Under the pieces are notes generated by a model. The model made no database searches and was not told where the DNA came from. It worked only from the letters and a program-made list of their open reading frames with translations. DNA of 64,000 bases from Adineta ricciae (lineage: Eukaryota > Rotifera > Eurotatoria > Adinetida > Adinetidae), in NCBI GenBank assembly GCA_905250025.1, contig CAJNOJ010000002.1, forward strand, positions 1,302,001 through 1,366,000, written 5' to 3'. A program made the position numbers and the translations under genes. Of this stretch, positions 48,267 through 61,014 are shown piece by piece (the first letter of the stretch is position 1; each line of letters opens with the position of its first letter).

Positions 48267-51200
48267 CTAAAAGTAAATCAGAAGAGATTTCAGATGCTGC
48301 AATAGGAAAAATGATTGTCAAATCGACTCCATCTATTTATCTTTTATCAATTTGATAGATCGTTGTTAAAATAAATGCGTATGTCACAGATGGTTTTTGA
48401 ATACATATCATTAACATTAGCAAATTAAACAAAACAGACGAAAGCCACATGAACATCTATCAACGGAAAGATAAATGAATAATGACGAATTTCACTATGA
48501 ACAATAGAAAAAAAGAAGAAGAAGAAACTCATATTGACATGCAAATGTTTTTCTCTCTTTGAAAAAGAAAAAAGAAAATGTGTATTGTCATTCAGGACAG
48601 TGATTAAAGATTATACATTACAACCGGTTAAGACTTGGTAAAAAAAGAAAAGCAAAAATGCGCGCACACACACACATACACACACGACTAGCAAAGAAAT
48701 ATACGAGACATAGGTTCACTGAAGTTTGTTGATAGTTTGCAAGTTTGTTGAAAGAAGAGAAAAATCTGATGCGTATGTGTTTTCTTTCGTTTATAGACAT
48801 TTGTTATCAATCATGTAGTGTGGATTATAACAAGAGAAATTATGAAATGTATCTTCGTTAATTGAGGCGAGAACAAGCGGATCACATGATGTCATTTTCA
48901 TTGGATTGTTGGTGAAACACTTATCGAAATTTTCTGCTAGACGAGCATTTTTCTAAAACGAGACAATAACACAAAACGACTAAATTCTACGAAACTAACA
49001 TCAAGTTCTAAAGTGAACAATCACGAGTTTCACATGCGTGAAAACAATCGAATGGAAGAAATACGTACGATTTTGGGTTTGAATGGCGGTTGTAATTCCC
49101 GAGCTTCGATTCGTAGCCAATCGATACGTCGGAAAAAGGAATGATCTTTGATTTCACGTTCACCATCAATCGGATGACATCCGAGTCGTTTCTGAGGATT
49201 TTTCGTCATTAGCTAGAAAACATAGTCAATATCGATTTCTCATTAATCTTTCCTTCAGTCATCTATCTCGACTTGTCAATCAGGATCATTTATTATTGTT
49301 ACATCACGAAATCTGAGTACGTCTATCTTCGAGATCTGATGATATTAACTTACTCCTTTACAAATCGATACAGCTTCGAATGACATGGATTTGGGATAGG
49401 AGACATTGTGATCTGTAATCGCTGTGAAAAGCTCTTCTTCATCTTCACCATCAAATGGCGGTTGTCCAGCAAGCATTTCGAACAGTAAAACGCCATATGC
49501 CCACCAATCAACACTTTTACCATACTTTTGATACAAGATTATCTAAATAACACTCAATCACATCATCGAACGGATGTAGTCATCTCGATACCCACCTCCG
49601 GGGCAATATAATCTACAATAAAACATCGAATGTGTTTACATATATAAAAGTTAACAAAAACATCCTATTTACCTGGTGTTCCACAAAATGTCGACGTTTT
49701 CCTATCATTAATGATGCCTTCTTTACACATGCCAAAGCTAAAGAAAGATTTAGATGTTTTCAGAATTACAATTGTTTCTCACTGACTCTGCTATCTTGAT
49801 GTGTCCTTCGCTGTCTAACAGAATATTATCCAATTTAAGATCTCTGAAAGGAAGAGAAAACCACAAATTTTATTTTGTTTTGTTCCTTACTATACCTGTA
49901 AATGATTCCTTTATTGTGTAAATAGAACAGGCCAACTGCAATTTCGGCTGAATAGAAACTAAATGTAGAAAAAAAACCGTTCAATAATGAATCCATGTAC
50001 AACGTGTCTCTATTTTAATCCGCACTTAAATAGGGCATAACACATCTAACTTCCTCGAAAAAGCCAAGCTGACTTCATAAGAGCATGAACATCTTAGTTT
50101 CCTGTTGTCAAAAAGATCTTCTATCCAATTGACTGAAACAGAGACATCAGAAACAATGCGATACGTAGAATACGTTGAGAGACGATTTATCTCTACGGAA
50201 CATAAGTCTGAGATATTTATCATATGCGAAAGTTATGTACTAAATACATTAACGATTAATTGAAAGTCAACGTTTTTCATGTTTGAATAAGTCTGTTGTA
50301 CATTGTTCTACCTCGAGAGAAATTAGTTTTCTTACCAAGCCACCGGCTCTTTGAATTTTCCTTCATGTTGAATACGGTACATTAGGTCACCACCATTAAC
50401 GAATTCCATGACAAAATACAAACGATCCTACGTATCCAAATGAGAACAAAAATCTAGCGGCATCCATCGCTTCTCTATACTTACAACTGTTTGAAAACAT
50501 GAATGGAGTTGTACGAGAAATTTCGGTTTATCACTTAACATCAATACTCGTTTCTCGATCATGACACATTCAACATCATCATCTTGTACGATAATATCCT
50601 TTTTCAAGATCTTGACCGCATATAATTCATCTGGCGCGCCTTTACGCTCGCTCAAAACAACCTGAAGAAGAGAAAAGGCGTTAACGGAAAACATTGACTT
50701 CATTCGATTTACTTTGCCAAAAGAACCTTTGCCTAGAACTTTAATGAAATTGAAATCTGTCACTTTAACAGCTTGAACTTGAGAATTCGAACGTAATATA
50801 ATCGGGTCATTCGCAGTAAGACTTCCCGAAGATGCCGTATCAGAATGATTAATCACTTCTCGAACAGAAGCAGGTTTCTAAAGTATGACAAAGCCAGTAG
50901 CTTCTTCAATTTTCAACTCGGAATCCTTAGACATACAACTGCAGCTGTGGGTTTGATTGGAATCTTTGAGGTCTCGTCACTTGGAACAGGTACTGAATAG
51001 AACTCCCCTTCTTCTTGTGCTAATAGTTTAAACCAGCCATATACTGGTCCTTTCATCAATTCCGATACACCTTAACAAATGAATACTAATTAACAAACAA
51101 AATTTTCGATTCGAACAAACCGAATGACAATGAACCCATGAAATCATTTCTTGATGTTCGATCCCAATCCCACACGGCAATCAATAGTCGTTTGTCCTTA

Positions 51201-54200
51201 TCTTCTTCAGTCAAATCACTAAAAATACGAGGAACATCTATTTATTTCGACTCTTTAACCTCACTTACATGGAGAATTTTTCTGACCATTGAGGATTTAA
51301 TGTTGCACGCATAGTTTTGGTTTTATATTTACCCGTACTCTGTTTCTTATTACCGTCAGATGATGTTGCTATAAATTTAATTTTAACATATGGATCACTT
51401 AAGCCATTTGGATCCATTGGAATTAGATTTCTGGCTTCAATAATGTTAATCAACAACTTATTGTCACGTTCATATTGCAAACGTAAATGTATACGACCAC
51501 GGCGTTCTGTATGATCAAGACCGCATAAATCTGGTACAAATGTTTGACATTTCTTATGAACATTCATATCACAGCATTGACATTTAAGCCCTTGATGTAT
51601 AAGTCCATAAAGTAGAGATCCACAATGATCACAGAATGTCGGTGAAGTATAGGTGTGAACAAGAAATTTATGATAATTTCGTGGAGCCTAAAATTGTATG
51701 CTCAGCAAAGGTGAAGTTCGATTCGTTGAACTTACATCTGAATCCGCTCCTTTATCAGCACCAGGACATGTAAAACTGATAAACTCATGACAACGTTTAT
51801 GAATAACGAGCGAACAGACTAGAATGAAAATGGACAGTGACCTTTCGTGTAAGCCTCTGGAGTCTCATAGACTATGCAATCTAGAGACAATTAACTTACT
51901 TTGACATTGAAAGCCTTGTTTACCGAAGCCCCTGGGGATAATAAAAGTTATACGAGGGTGAGAAAAGTTAAAAGTTCTTACCAAATAAAATCTCGACAAT
52001 GCGAACAAAATGTTGGTGTTTTAAAGAATCGTGGGATAAATTGATGATTTTTAACAGTGTAGACATTCTTTTGTCGCAGTGCACCTCGTCGAGCGATCGC
52101 TTGTTTCTTTTCGACGAATGGTGATGGACTGGATGAGCGTGTGGAATAACTTACAGTGCTCGAACTGGATGATGGTGAATCGACAGGAAATAAAGTTGTA
52201 GCTGTTCCACGGCGGTTAGCTAATGATGAATCTGAAGGATCCTGTAAAGATTCATTTGTGCGATTGTCACTTGTTGCTGTAGCCATACTGAGTTGTGATG
52301 ATGAAAGAGGTTTTGTTGATAAGTCACTAGTCGAACTATTTGTCTCACGAAATAGGCCAATTGCTTGAATAAAGGCAGCACATGCTGGCGCTATTGGGAC
52401 AAAAAAGAAGAATGAATAGAAGTCAGTAGAGAATAAGTATTAATTTTTAAAGAAAAAACATAGTCAGCAAAAGAAAGATGATGATATAAGCAGAAAAAGT
52501 AGTCCGACTAGGACACTTTCCTAGGCGAGTATGTTACGTATAAATATATGATTATTGATATTTAATACGACATCATCAAAAATCATCTAACAAAGACAAA
52601 ATTTCTTGTCATGTAAACATGTAGAGATCAACATGTCATTCGTTTTTGTTTCTATTTGGGAAAGGTATTACTATTGTAGTTCCTTATTTGTGCTTTAGGA
52701 AAAGAAAAGAAGGATTGTGAGATCGAGGAAATGAGTTCTAGTATCTGTTGAAATCTATCTCTGCTGATATTCATCGGTGAAAACAAGAAAAAAGTAGAAA
52801 ATCAAGCATTCATTTTGCCATTTCTCTTAATGCTGAGAGTAAAAAGTTGTCAGAAAAAGTATAAACTAGAATTTCTTCTCTATTAACTTATTTTTCTCAA
52901 ATACAATGTTTGACAGATGTGTAATAGATATCAGAAGAAAAACTCGTTACTTTTTCTCTCGGTTATTTCTTTATACATCATGAACACAAATGATCATAAG
53001 CAAACGCTCGTAAGGCAAGAAAAGTGACTTGTAAAATGAGAAGATAAGGCAAATAGAAGGAAATAATAAGTGCTTGGATATTTCTTATTGTTGTTAATTA
53101 ATTTTTCTCGTTTTTTTCCTTTACATCAATGCACACATATTTACAGGAAGATTCAATTTCATCTTATATCATCGACGCAATGTGCCGACATGTTCTCTGC
53201 CTTGCGCTTTCTTACTCATCGGTCTTCTGAGCTTCTATTTCCATAGAAGAACAGCTGTTAATCATTGTTGCAACAGGTATTATGCACAATGAATCAAATC
53301 GTTTCTTTAAGTATAAATGGTACCTGTACGAGCCATGCCTTCGGCGATCGAACGCCTCTGATGTTGGTGGGCTGGTTTACGTTGATCATTGCTTGGTCTA
53401 TTGTAATTCATTATATGAGATTTAATAACAATGATAATATATTATAAAGATGTCGAAATTGAAGCGATTTAGTTACCCATCAATCTCTATATGTGTGTGT
53501 ATTTATAGAGACAGATTCGAGTAAAGTTTTCCTTTTTTGCCTAGTTGTCGATTTGTTCGTCCCTCGTGCGTTTTAACTATGACATCAATAAATAATGCGA
53601 CGGGTCGTCGACACGCACAACGTACACAGGAGCCATATATAAAACAACAACAGAAACAGCAGCAGACTTCCGCCGTTTGCCGCTCGATGAATATAGATAA
53701 ATAAACTCAACGACAAAAGACGCCAGTAGTGATGATGATGATGTTGATGATGATGATGGAGTGAATGACAGCGAATTAGAAGCGCCAATCGATAATCGTT
53801 GTAAGATGTTTTGTTTGCTGGTTTTTTTACAATTTCATCATCGACAAATAGAGAGTAAAGAAAGGGGGAGAGAGAGAGAGAGAAAGAAAAATGTTACAAA
53901 AGAACAGCCGTGCAAATCATTTTTGTTCGTTGGACGATTCTACCCATCAGAGTATGTATCATCATCGAGACACATACAATAATTTTCTTTTCGTACTTCT
54001 CTCTCTCTCCCCGCCTTGAAGACTATTTTCTTCTATCATTATCGTCTTTTCTTCTTCTGCTCTCTTCTTCATATACTATTACTTACTTTCACGACCTTGG
54101 ATAATTATTCGGTAATACAGTGCTATTATAAACCACGTGTCTTGAATAGGAATAGATTAAAAAAATTCGATTAAAATTCGGTTATAAACAAAGGTAGAAT

Positions 54201-56325
54201 GCACTGTTTTCTCCCCCCTATTGTCTTTTCAACTTTAACAATTTCTATTATTGATAATATTTAAACAATATGATATGATTACTTTTCTTTTGTTTTACTT
54301 GACATAGACGCTCACGTTATTTTTCCCTTTTCTCTTTTCACTCTTAATAAGTCTATATTTTTAACACGAATAGACAACATTTCATATATCATTTAAAAAC
54401 GCCAACGGTAAGTGCGTATCTCTAGAGCATGGTCTCTCGAAAATGAAAGTTTCATTCAAGATAGTTGCTCTGAATGTGTGAAATTCACTATTTCCAATTA
54501 AGGAAACCGTTTTTCTTCGTATGAGAGAGGGAAAAGTAATAAACCATTCCTTCATTTAAAAATCACCTCTGATTGACAGATGGTAAAACTCAATCTTATT
54601 TCTCTTTCCACATTTGTTCTATCAACTATGTATTCATCATTGGAGCATATTATTATTTGACTTCTTGTTCCGTTTAAGTGTTTCGGTAACTTTCTTGACA
54701 GTAATGATTGGGCATGGCTTATTCACGAGTCGACTTACGCACACAATCGCTATCTTAATTGTCAAGAACAAGAGTATGTTGATGTTATTTGATCAGAAAA
54801 GGCTTCTGCAGACAGTTGTGATGTGAACGACTAGCTCGTAATGAAATCTCCTATTCGTACCAGCTTTCTCGCTTCTGCCTGTTATTTGGATTTGAAGCTA
54901 TGCTGAATTTCATGTCGTAAGCGCTGATGTCAAAACTCGAGAAGGATAAAAAATGCATACATGCATGGTGCGAGAGCACATGCGGCAATTCGATTACGCA
55001 AAACAGATGAGCTTACTATCGTTGACTTTCTGCTAAAATAAATATGTTATGCGGGAGTTAGTTTTTCAGCATTTCTAATTCAATATGGAATGACGTCGAA
55101 AGAAAAATTCACTAGTTGCATTCAATTTATTAGTCGAATAGAAAAACCAAACAAGCAAAACCATCATTTCTCGCTTTATTTAACATTTAGAAATGAATGA
55201 ATCGATGACTGAATTTTCCCATTTTCTTATACAGACGGTTGAATTTCAATTTAAAACATCCGAGAACAAGAAATTACACAAAAAATCATTGGCAAACTGT
55301 ATTCAGATATCATGGGCTTTTTGCACATGATTAAGTTTGATCGATCAATTTCATAACAATGGCAATGAGAAACGATAAAAAAGCAAAAAGTATATAATCA
55401 AAGTAGAATGACAAGTGATGTATGGATATATACGTCGATTTACGCGTTGTCCTTCTGGTATTCATTTAATCCAGTTATTACCGAACGGTTCTTCTCTCGG
55501 GACGGCAAGCAAAAAACGTAAAGCAAAGTTGTCTTTTCCTGTTGTTACTGTTCTTATCTTGCCAGGATGAAGAGAGCTCTCATTCGTTCTCTTTCATCGC
55601 TCGCATAGCTTCAAACGCATGCATGATAGTAACGACGTCAACAAAGAAGAAGAAGAACAACATACACGCACACACATATGATGTATTTAGAATATGCGAT
55701 ATAAAACTATAATAGTACTTCAAATCGGGAGAAAGCGCTTAAGTATAAGGAAAGAAATCTGTTTTCTGCCTGAATAGTCAAACTAATGAGACCACACTCC
55801 TAATTGATCAAAGCTAGTATGGCTAACCTTGACCATTATTCATAAAAACACGAACCAATGATTAATTATGCTGGGAAATCAACAAGAATTCATTAATATA
55901 CAAATGCAGTCGGGACAAAAAGCGAATCTCCCTAGTCATTCGGATAATTGATTCATTACTTACTTGAAATGAATAAATGAATGAAGTCAAACGGGTAATT
56001 GACAGCTTAACAATCGCAAACAATCATTGTATGTTTGTGTTTGACATGTATTGGTAAGCAAATCGATGTTTTCAAGAAATCTGAAATTCAGGAGAAAATC
56101 ATCAATAGTACAAATCAATAATCGAACATTATCCGCTACTTAATTTGTTGAAAAGAAAATGATCATTAACTACACATATACGACTATGTTGGAAGTAAAT
56201 GTCAGTAAATAAAAACGAGAAATAAGAGTCACATTAAGGCAAAGGATAAAAGCATTACCGAGAAAAAAATAAAAACGCTTCTGAGATTTTGGCTCATCGT
56301 CTTCATCGTTGTTGGCATTTTCATC
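48093..56325 (-). CDS. PRKC: Conventional protein kinase C, with distal 5' exon
   Basis: Ca2+/diacylglycerol-responsive Ser/Thr kinase. In order: Ser-rich N-terminus, pseudosubstrate [12 protein letters not shown]1A ([20 protein letters not shown]), C1B ([20 protein letters not shown]), C2 ([32 protein letters not shown] with Ca2+-binding Asp), kinase domain ([44 protein letters not shown], activation loop [28 protein letters not shown]) and two V5 tail exons. C1-C1-C2 order marks the conventional (alpha/beta/gamma) class. The exon ending at 52390 opens after an acceptor. A candidate upstream exon at 56259-56325 ([20 protein letters not shown]) joins it in phase across a 3.9-kb intron. The initiator Met upstream of that was not found; Met at 52286 is an alternative start. 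Confidence 0.92.
48791..48952 (-). other. PKC V5 exon, proximal version
   Basis: Follows a GTTTTAG acceptor, also in phase 0. It encodes 53 residues: [47 protein letters not shown], ending DNKCL*. The hydrophobic-motif Ser is present (FHNFSC), but the turn motif is MTSCD rather than TP, and the residue after the Ser is Cys rather than an aromatic. Confidence 0.8.
52391..56258. other. Probable long first intron of PKC, low-complexity tracts
   Basis: No supported gene. It contains trinucleotide GAT/GAC-type runs at 53728-53760, an AG-dinucleotide run at 53864-53882, T/C-rich tracts at 53995-54070 and an A-rich tract near 56355. If the 56259-56325 exon is real, this whole stretch is intronic. 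It could hold the promoter of a shorter PKC transcript starting near 52.4 kb. Confidence 0.45.
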
Positions 56326-57591
56326 CTATCATCTAAATTCATTATATAGATAGAGTGAATAAAAAAAAAAAAGAAAGAAGAAGAAAAAGAAGAAGATAGT
56401 CAAACGAGAAGAAAAACGAACAACATCAAACATTACGATATTCTATTAGAGTATTACTTTTCTATTTTTACTCGTCATTTCCATACTAATCCAGTAGAAC
56501 GAACATGACACCGACGATGAATATCATTATGTTTCAACAAATTAAGAAAACCGTAAAAACTACTCTCATCTATCGTTACCGAAAGAATTTCAATAAAAAC
56601 TCGTATACATACATTCTCATATGTGATATGACAACAGGCTTATCTCGACTTGAGTTTTATTGCCTCTTCACTTCGTGTTCTGATTCACGAACAACAAGCC
56701 TGTTTACAATCCGTATACAAGACAAGTGGAATAGAGAGTAATGATTGTCATGATCGCCCGATAAGAAACTTCTGAAAATTGAAACTGGAATCACGCGATC
56801 ATCGATCAGGACTGAGTATTACTTTCTTGATCTACCCACTCTTGTCGACTATTTGATATTTCAATTAAAGAGACTATATCTATTAATATTTTGTCACTTC
56901 ATCGATTGCAAAAAAGGACTCATCTCTTAATCTTCTCATTATAGTCGAGAGAGAAGAAAAAGAAGAGATTGATCATCAAGAATTTCACAACGGAAATGAT
57001 TATTCTTTGCTTACCGACAGAATCTTGTATCATTAAAAAAGTCATTTGTCTTTCTTGTACCATGCATCATCATGATTTTCTACTACTACTACCAGTACTG
57101 CATATAGCAATCGTTATGGAAAGGAGAAAATCTGACACATTATTCTGCTTCCCTTATGTCTTTTACTCTTTATTGATGGTGCTCTCTCTCTCCCTCTTTT
57201 CTCCTTTTTGCCAAACATACATTCCCTATGTCAATATCGATAGAAAAGACGAGAACAAGAAAGTCTGGTAAGGTAGTGATGGCGAGAAGCGATAGGTTGC
57301 CATCATGTTCTTCAGTGTGATATGTTTCTCGGCGACGGATATACTCTCAAAGCAAAACAAGGCTTTCGTCGACTCTATCGATATCAATCTTGTGCGTTGC
57401 ACAGCTTATTGACATATTTCAAATACGTATTCTCGTCTAGTCAAGTTTGACAGAGATAGCACGAGCTAGACCTCTTCTTGAAAGCAATGCATAGACGAGA
57501 CGACGGATGTGAACTATCGCTCATCAATTTCTGATCATTCCGACCGTATGTATCTCGTTGAAAAAAAAAGATTAAATTAGTCGCAACAACA

Positions 57592-57792
57592 ATGATCTTT
57601 TCTCGGCAAACCCTAGGAATATTGACTGCTGCGCTGCTTATTATCTCTTACTCTCTCTATTTACATAGGCCGATATTCACGCGGCAAGTCATGTTGTTTT
57701 TACTTGAAGTTTCTCTTGTCTTTGGAATAATCTTTATAAAATCATCAACGATATCATGGCATTTCAAAGGCAAAAAAACCTCATTAGAATAA
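57592..57792 (+). CDS. Possible small two-helix membrane protein
   Basis: A 66-codon single-exon frame, MIFSRQTLGILTAALLIISY then LFLLEVSLVFGIIFIKSST and a Lys-rich end. It has two hydrophobic spans and a good ATG context (AACAACAATGA). AATAAA occurs at about 57864. There is no family match I can name and the frame is short, so chance remains a serious alternative. Confidence 0.25.
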   Translation: MIFSRQTLGILTAALLIISYSLYLHRPIFTRQVMLFLLEVSLVFGIIFIKSSTISWHFKGKKTSLE

Positions 57793-58665
57793 AAGCTTTT
57801 CCTTTTTCATGTGTATAAATACATCAGATAATTTCTTTTCATAAATATAATGTCAAATAAACTGAATAAAGATAATATATACGAGTATTTATCTAGATTA
57901 TCAAAAACAAAATATGTCATTTATACATGAAGCTTTGGCATCGATGTGCCAAGACTAGTTCGATGTGTTTCGATGATGTGCTAGTCATACAAAATATAGT
58001 TAATTCCTTCAAATTCTATTAGTGGAGGTCTCAATTGAATAACAGAAAAAAAACACGAAGAATTAATAATCGTTCTATCATTGTCCTTGAATGACGATAT
58101 AATTGACGAATGTCTGACATTTATATTTGTAATAAATAGTCATACAAAATGTATTAAGACAAAAGACGAGAATCCTAATGAACTTATTTTTGTCGGAATG
58201 AGGAGAAATTGGAAAACGAGGGTTTCGTGATTCAAATGAGAGAAGATGAGTTGTCAAAATTTTCTACTGAAATGAAAATGTCCTATATACATACCCATAC
58301 ACACACACACACACACACAGTAACTTTTTCAGTTAAGTTATTTACAAGAAAAAATGACAAATTTGATTAGACTTCCTTAATAATAATCACGCTATCGAAA
58401 TCCCTCAGGAAAGGCAGTGAATATAATCAGACTAATCTTATTGTCAAAGGAAGAACAAATGTTGATTTTAAACGAAATATCACTCTTTTGTTTGGCCTCG
58501 ATGGTCAGTTAAAAACAAAAAATAATGTCGTTTAACAAACCTTATCAAGATAAAGTGATGAAACAGTGTGAGAGATGGAAAGAAGAACAAGAATGTTATC
58601 AGTAGCAAACACAAAAGATACCTTAATAAGATCTGATACATTGTATTCTTTCTTGGTCTTCGAAA
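57793..58665. other. Spacer with AC microsatellite
   Basis: Upstream flank of the AprA-like gene. A pure AC dinucleotide run sits at 58299-58319. No supported gene. Confidence 0.5.
58299..58319 (+). repeat. (AC)n microsatellite
   Basis: Ten uninterrupted AC units, preceded by imperfect ATAC repeats. Confidence 0.95.
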
Positions 58666-60962
58666 ATGCAGTGCATCAAAGTGATAGCGAGCGTTTTGCT
58701 TTTCGTTGTTCTTGGTCTCGCATTTATTCGGGAAAGTCAATGTACGTCTCTGGATGATTACGTCAAAGCCGCTGATCCAAATTTTAGTTGGACAGTCATT
58801 CAAACCTATCAAGAACCTGATTATGTTCTTTATATTTTAAATTTTACATCACAAAAATGGTTCGATGGTAAGAACGTGATATTCTCATTTTTAATCTTTA
58901 ATCAGTGATGTTTTCATTGACTAAAAAATAGAAAAATTTTCCAGTCGACCAATCTGGTGGCATTATTTGTGCATTAGTGTACCGCATAAACTTACCCGAC
59001 CGAACACAGCATTCATGTTGATCGATGGTGGTAGCAACAATAATGGGTAGAAAAGAAGCGATTTCGTGCGAATAAAAAAAGAAAATTGATTTATGTTTCT
59101 CTATTGATTCGTAGATTGCCAAAACCACAAGATAATTTTGTTAGTTTAACATCGATGTTTGCTGTCAGTACTGGAAGTATTGGTGTTGATCTTCAAGATA
59201 TTCCCAATGAACCGATTCGTTTCGTGGTAAAGCTGATTTGATTTTTGTAATTACCGCGAATGTTTGCACTACCGTAGGCTGATCCAACAAATCGAAGTCG
59301 AGGAGAGGATGCGATTATTGCGTGGACATGGAATACATTTCTTCAAAATACAAATAACCCTTATGTACTTCTTCGTATGCCAATGACAAAAGTAATCGAA
59401 AGGGAAAGCAATGGATTAGTTTTCAGGCTATTTTGTTTGATAATTAAGGCATGTGTGCGTGCTATGGATGCTGTACAACAATTTGCAAAACAATTAGGCG
59501 TTATAGTGCCCCAGAAATTCGTTATTGGTGGTGCTTCGAAAGTAGGATTCAACATTTTCTTTGAGTGAAATATTTTGAATATGAAATTTTAGCGTGGTTG
59601 GACGAGTAAGCCAGCATCTGTCTTGTCTTCTGTGTACCAAAGTTAATTTGCATGCGTCTTTAGCTTGGACAACGGCTGCAGTTGATAACGAACGTGTTGT
59701 TGGTGCTGTACCTATTGTCATGGATATTTTAAATCTTAATCAAGTAGGAAACAAATAATCCTATAATCCTTAATATTTGCTTTGTTAACTGTAGAACTTT
59801 CACCATCATTATCGCGTATGTTTTTTGAATAATTAATTGCTTTGTTCGTATCTTCGAATAACTCCTTTTCCTCTCAAGTCATTGGCTGGTTGGACATTTG
59901 CATTTAAAGATTATTATGTTCTAAATATCACTCGATACGTCGACGATCCAAGATTACAACAAATGGCGCAAATTGTTGATCCATACAGTAAAATTTTCCG
60001 TTTATTTCGTCTGATTACTTCGCAAGTTTTATCTAGGTTATTTCGATCGATACAGGAATATGAAAATCTTACAGATCCAATCGAGTGGTGATGAATTTTT
60101 CTTACCAGATAATGAAGTAAAAGTTGCTGAAAGTAATGAAATGAGGATTGACTCACTTTGTATTTAGGATGCATTCTGGCATGACTTACAAGTAGCTACC
60201 GGCGGTTCGTATATTAGGTAAGTAGAAGGAGAAATTTTCAATGAAAGTCTTACTGTCATATTCTATGTAAGACGCTTACCTAATGCTGATCATTCATGTG
60301 CTGGTCACGAAATCAGTCTATTCCTTACCATGCGAAGTTTCTACTTAAGTATCTACGATGTGAGTTATTAAAGAAAATCGTTTTGCTACTCGCTATGAAC
60401 TTGTTTTTCTCTGGGAAGAATCGAACTCTACCGTCGTTTACATGGACGAAAACATCGAATAATACGCATGGATATATTCGTGCTACAGTTGATTTTAGTG
60501 CTGGTCCCAAGCCAATCAGTGCTCTTGGTTATCACGCGCGAACAATGAATGATAAAAGGTTGAGTAAAAAGGTTTCTAATTGGATATCAAAGAGAAATTT
60601 TATCGAATAGACGTGATTTTCGTTTGGTAATTGCTGATCCGAATAACCCGGATAAGAAAATCGTAAATCCTGTCATTTGGTTGAATTCTAATGTTGTAAC
60701 CGAAGTAAGATTCGAATTCTGTTGCTCATTCGTCTAGTTCAATCTTACTGATGAATCCATTTAGTCGCAAACTACGACGACAGTTGTGTATTCATTAACA
60801 GTGGCTAATCCTCTGAGTGGTTGGGAAGGATTTTATATCCAAGTGAATTTTCCCGGCCCCGATGGTACAGTTCTCGAATTGACAACTGAAACGCAAATCA
60901 TTCCTGATACATATCCAACGGGTGACTGTACAGGTGCTAGCTGTTTCGGTACTCTTGTCTAA
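58666..60962 (+). CDS. Secreted PhoPQ-related (AprA-type) alpha/beta hydrolase-like protein
   Basis: The family includes bacterial PhoPQ-activated proteins and Dictyostelium AprA, a secreted repressor of proliferation. Residues 1-26 form a signal peptide (MQCIKVIASVLLFVVLGLAF, cut near SQC). Next come SLDDYVKAADPNFSWTVIQT, RPIWWHYLCISVPHKL, NTAFMLIDGGSNNNG, AFAVSTGSIGVDLQDIPNEP-like segment, AIIAWTWNTFLQNTNNPYVL and the nucleophile elbow FVIGGASKRGWTTWTTAAVD (Ser within GASKRGW). Candidate acid and base follow: SSGDEFFLPDNE and LPNADHSC. A C-terminal beta-rich domain ends GDCTGASCFGTLV*. About twelve short introns are present. The hydrolase triad appears intact, though enzymatic activity is not established for AprA itself. 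The ligand or substrate is unknown. Confidence 0.88.
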
Positions 60963-61014
60963 GTGAATTTTTTCAATTTTACTTTCGATGCGAAGAATAT
61001 ACAAAAACAAATTT

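Noticed and set aside
50026-50223. 65-codon minus-strand frame between kinase exons of PKC
   Set aside because: It interrupts the kinase domain where the family has no insert; better explained as intron.
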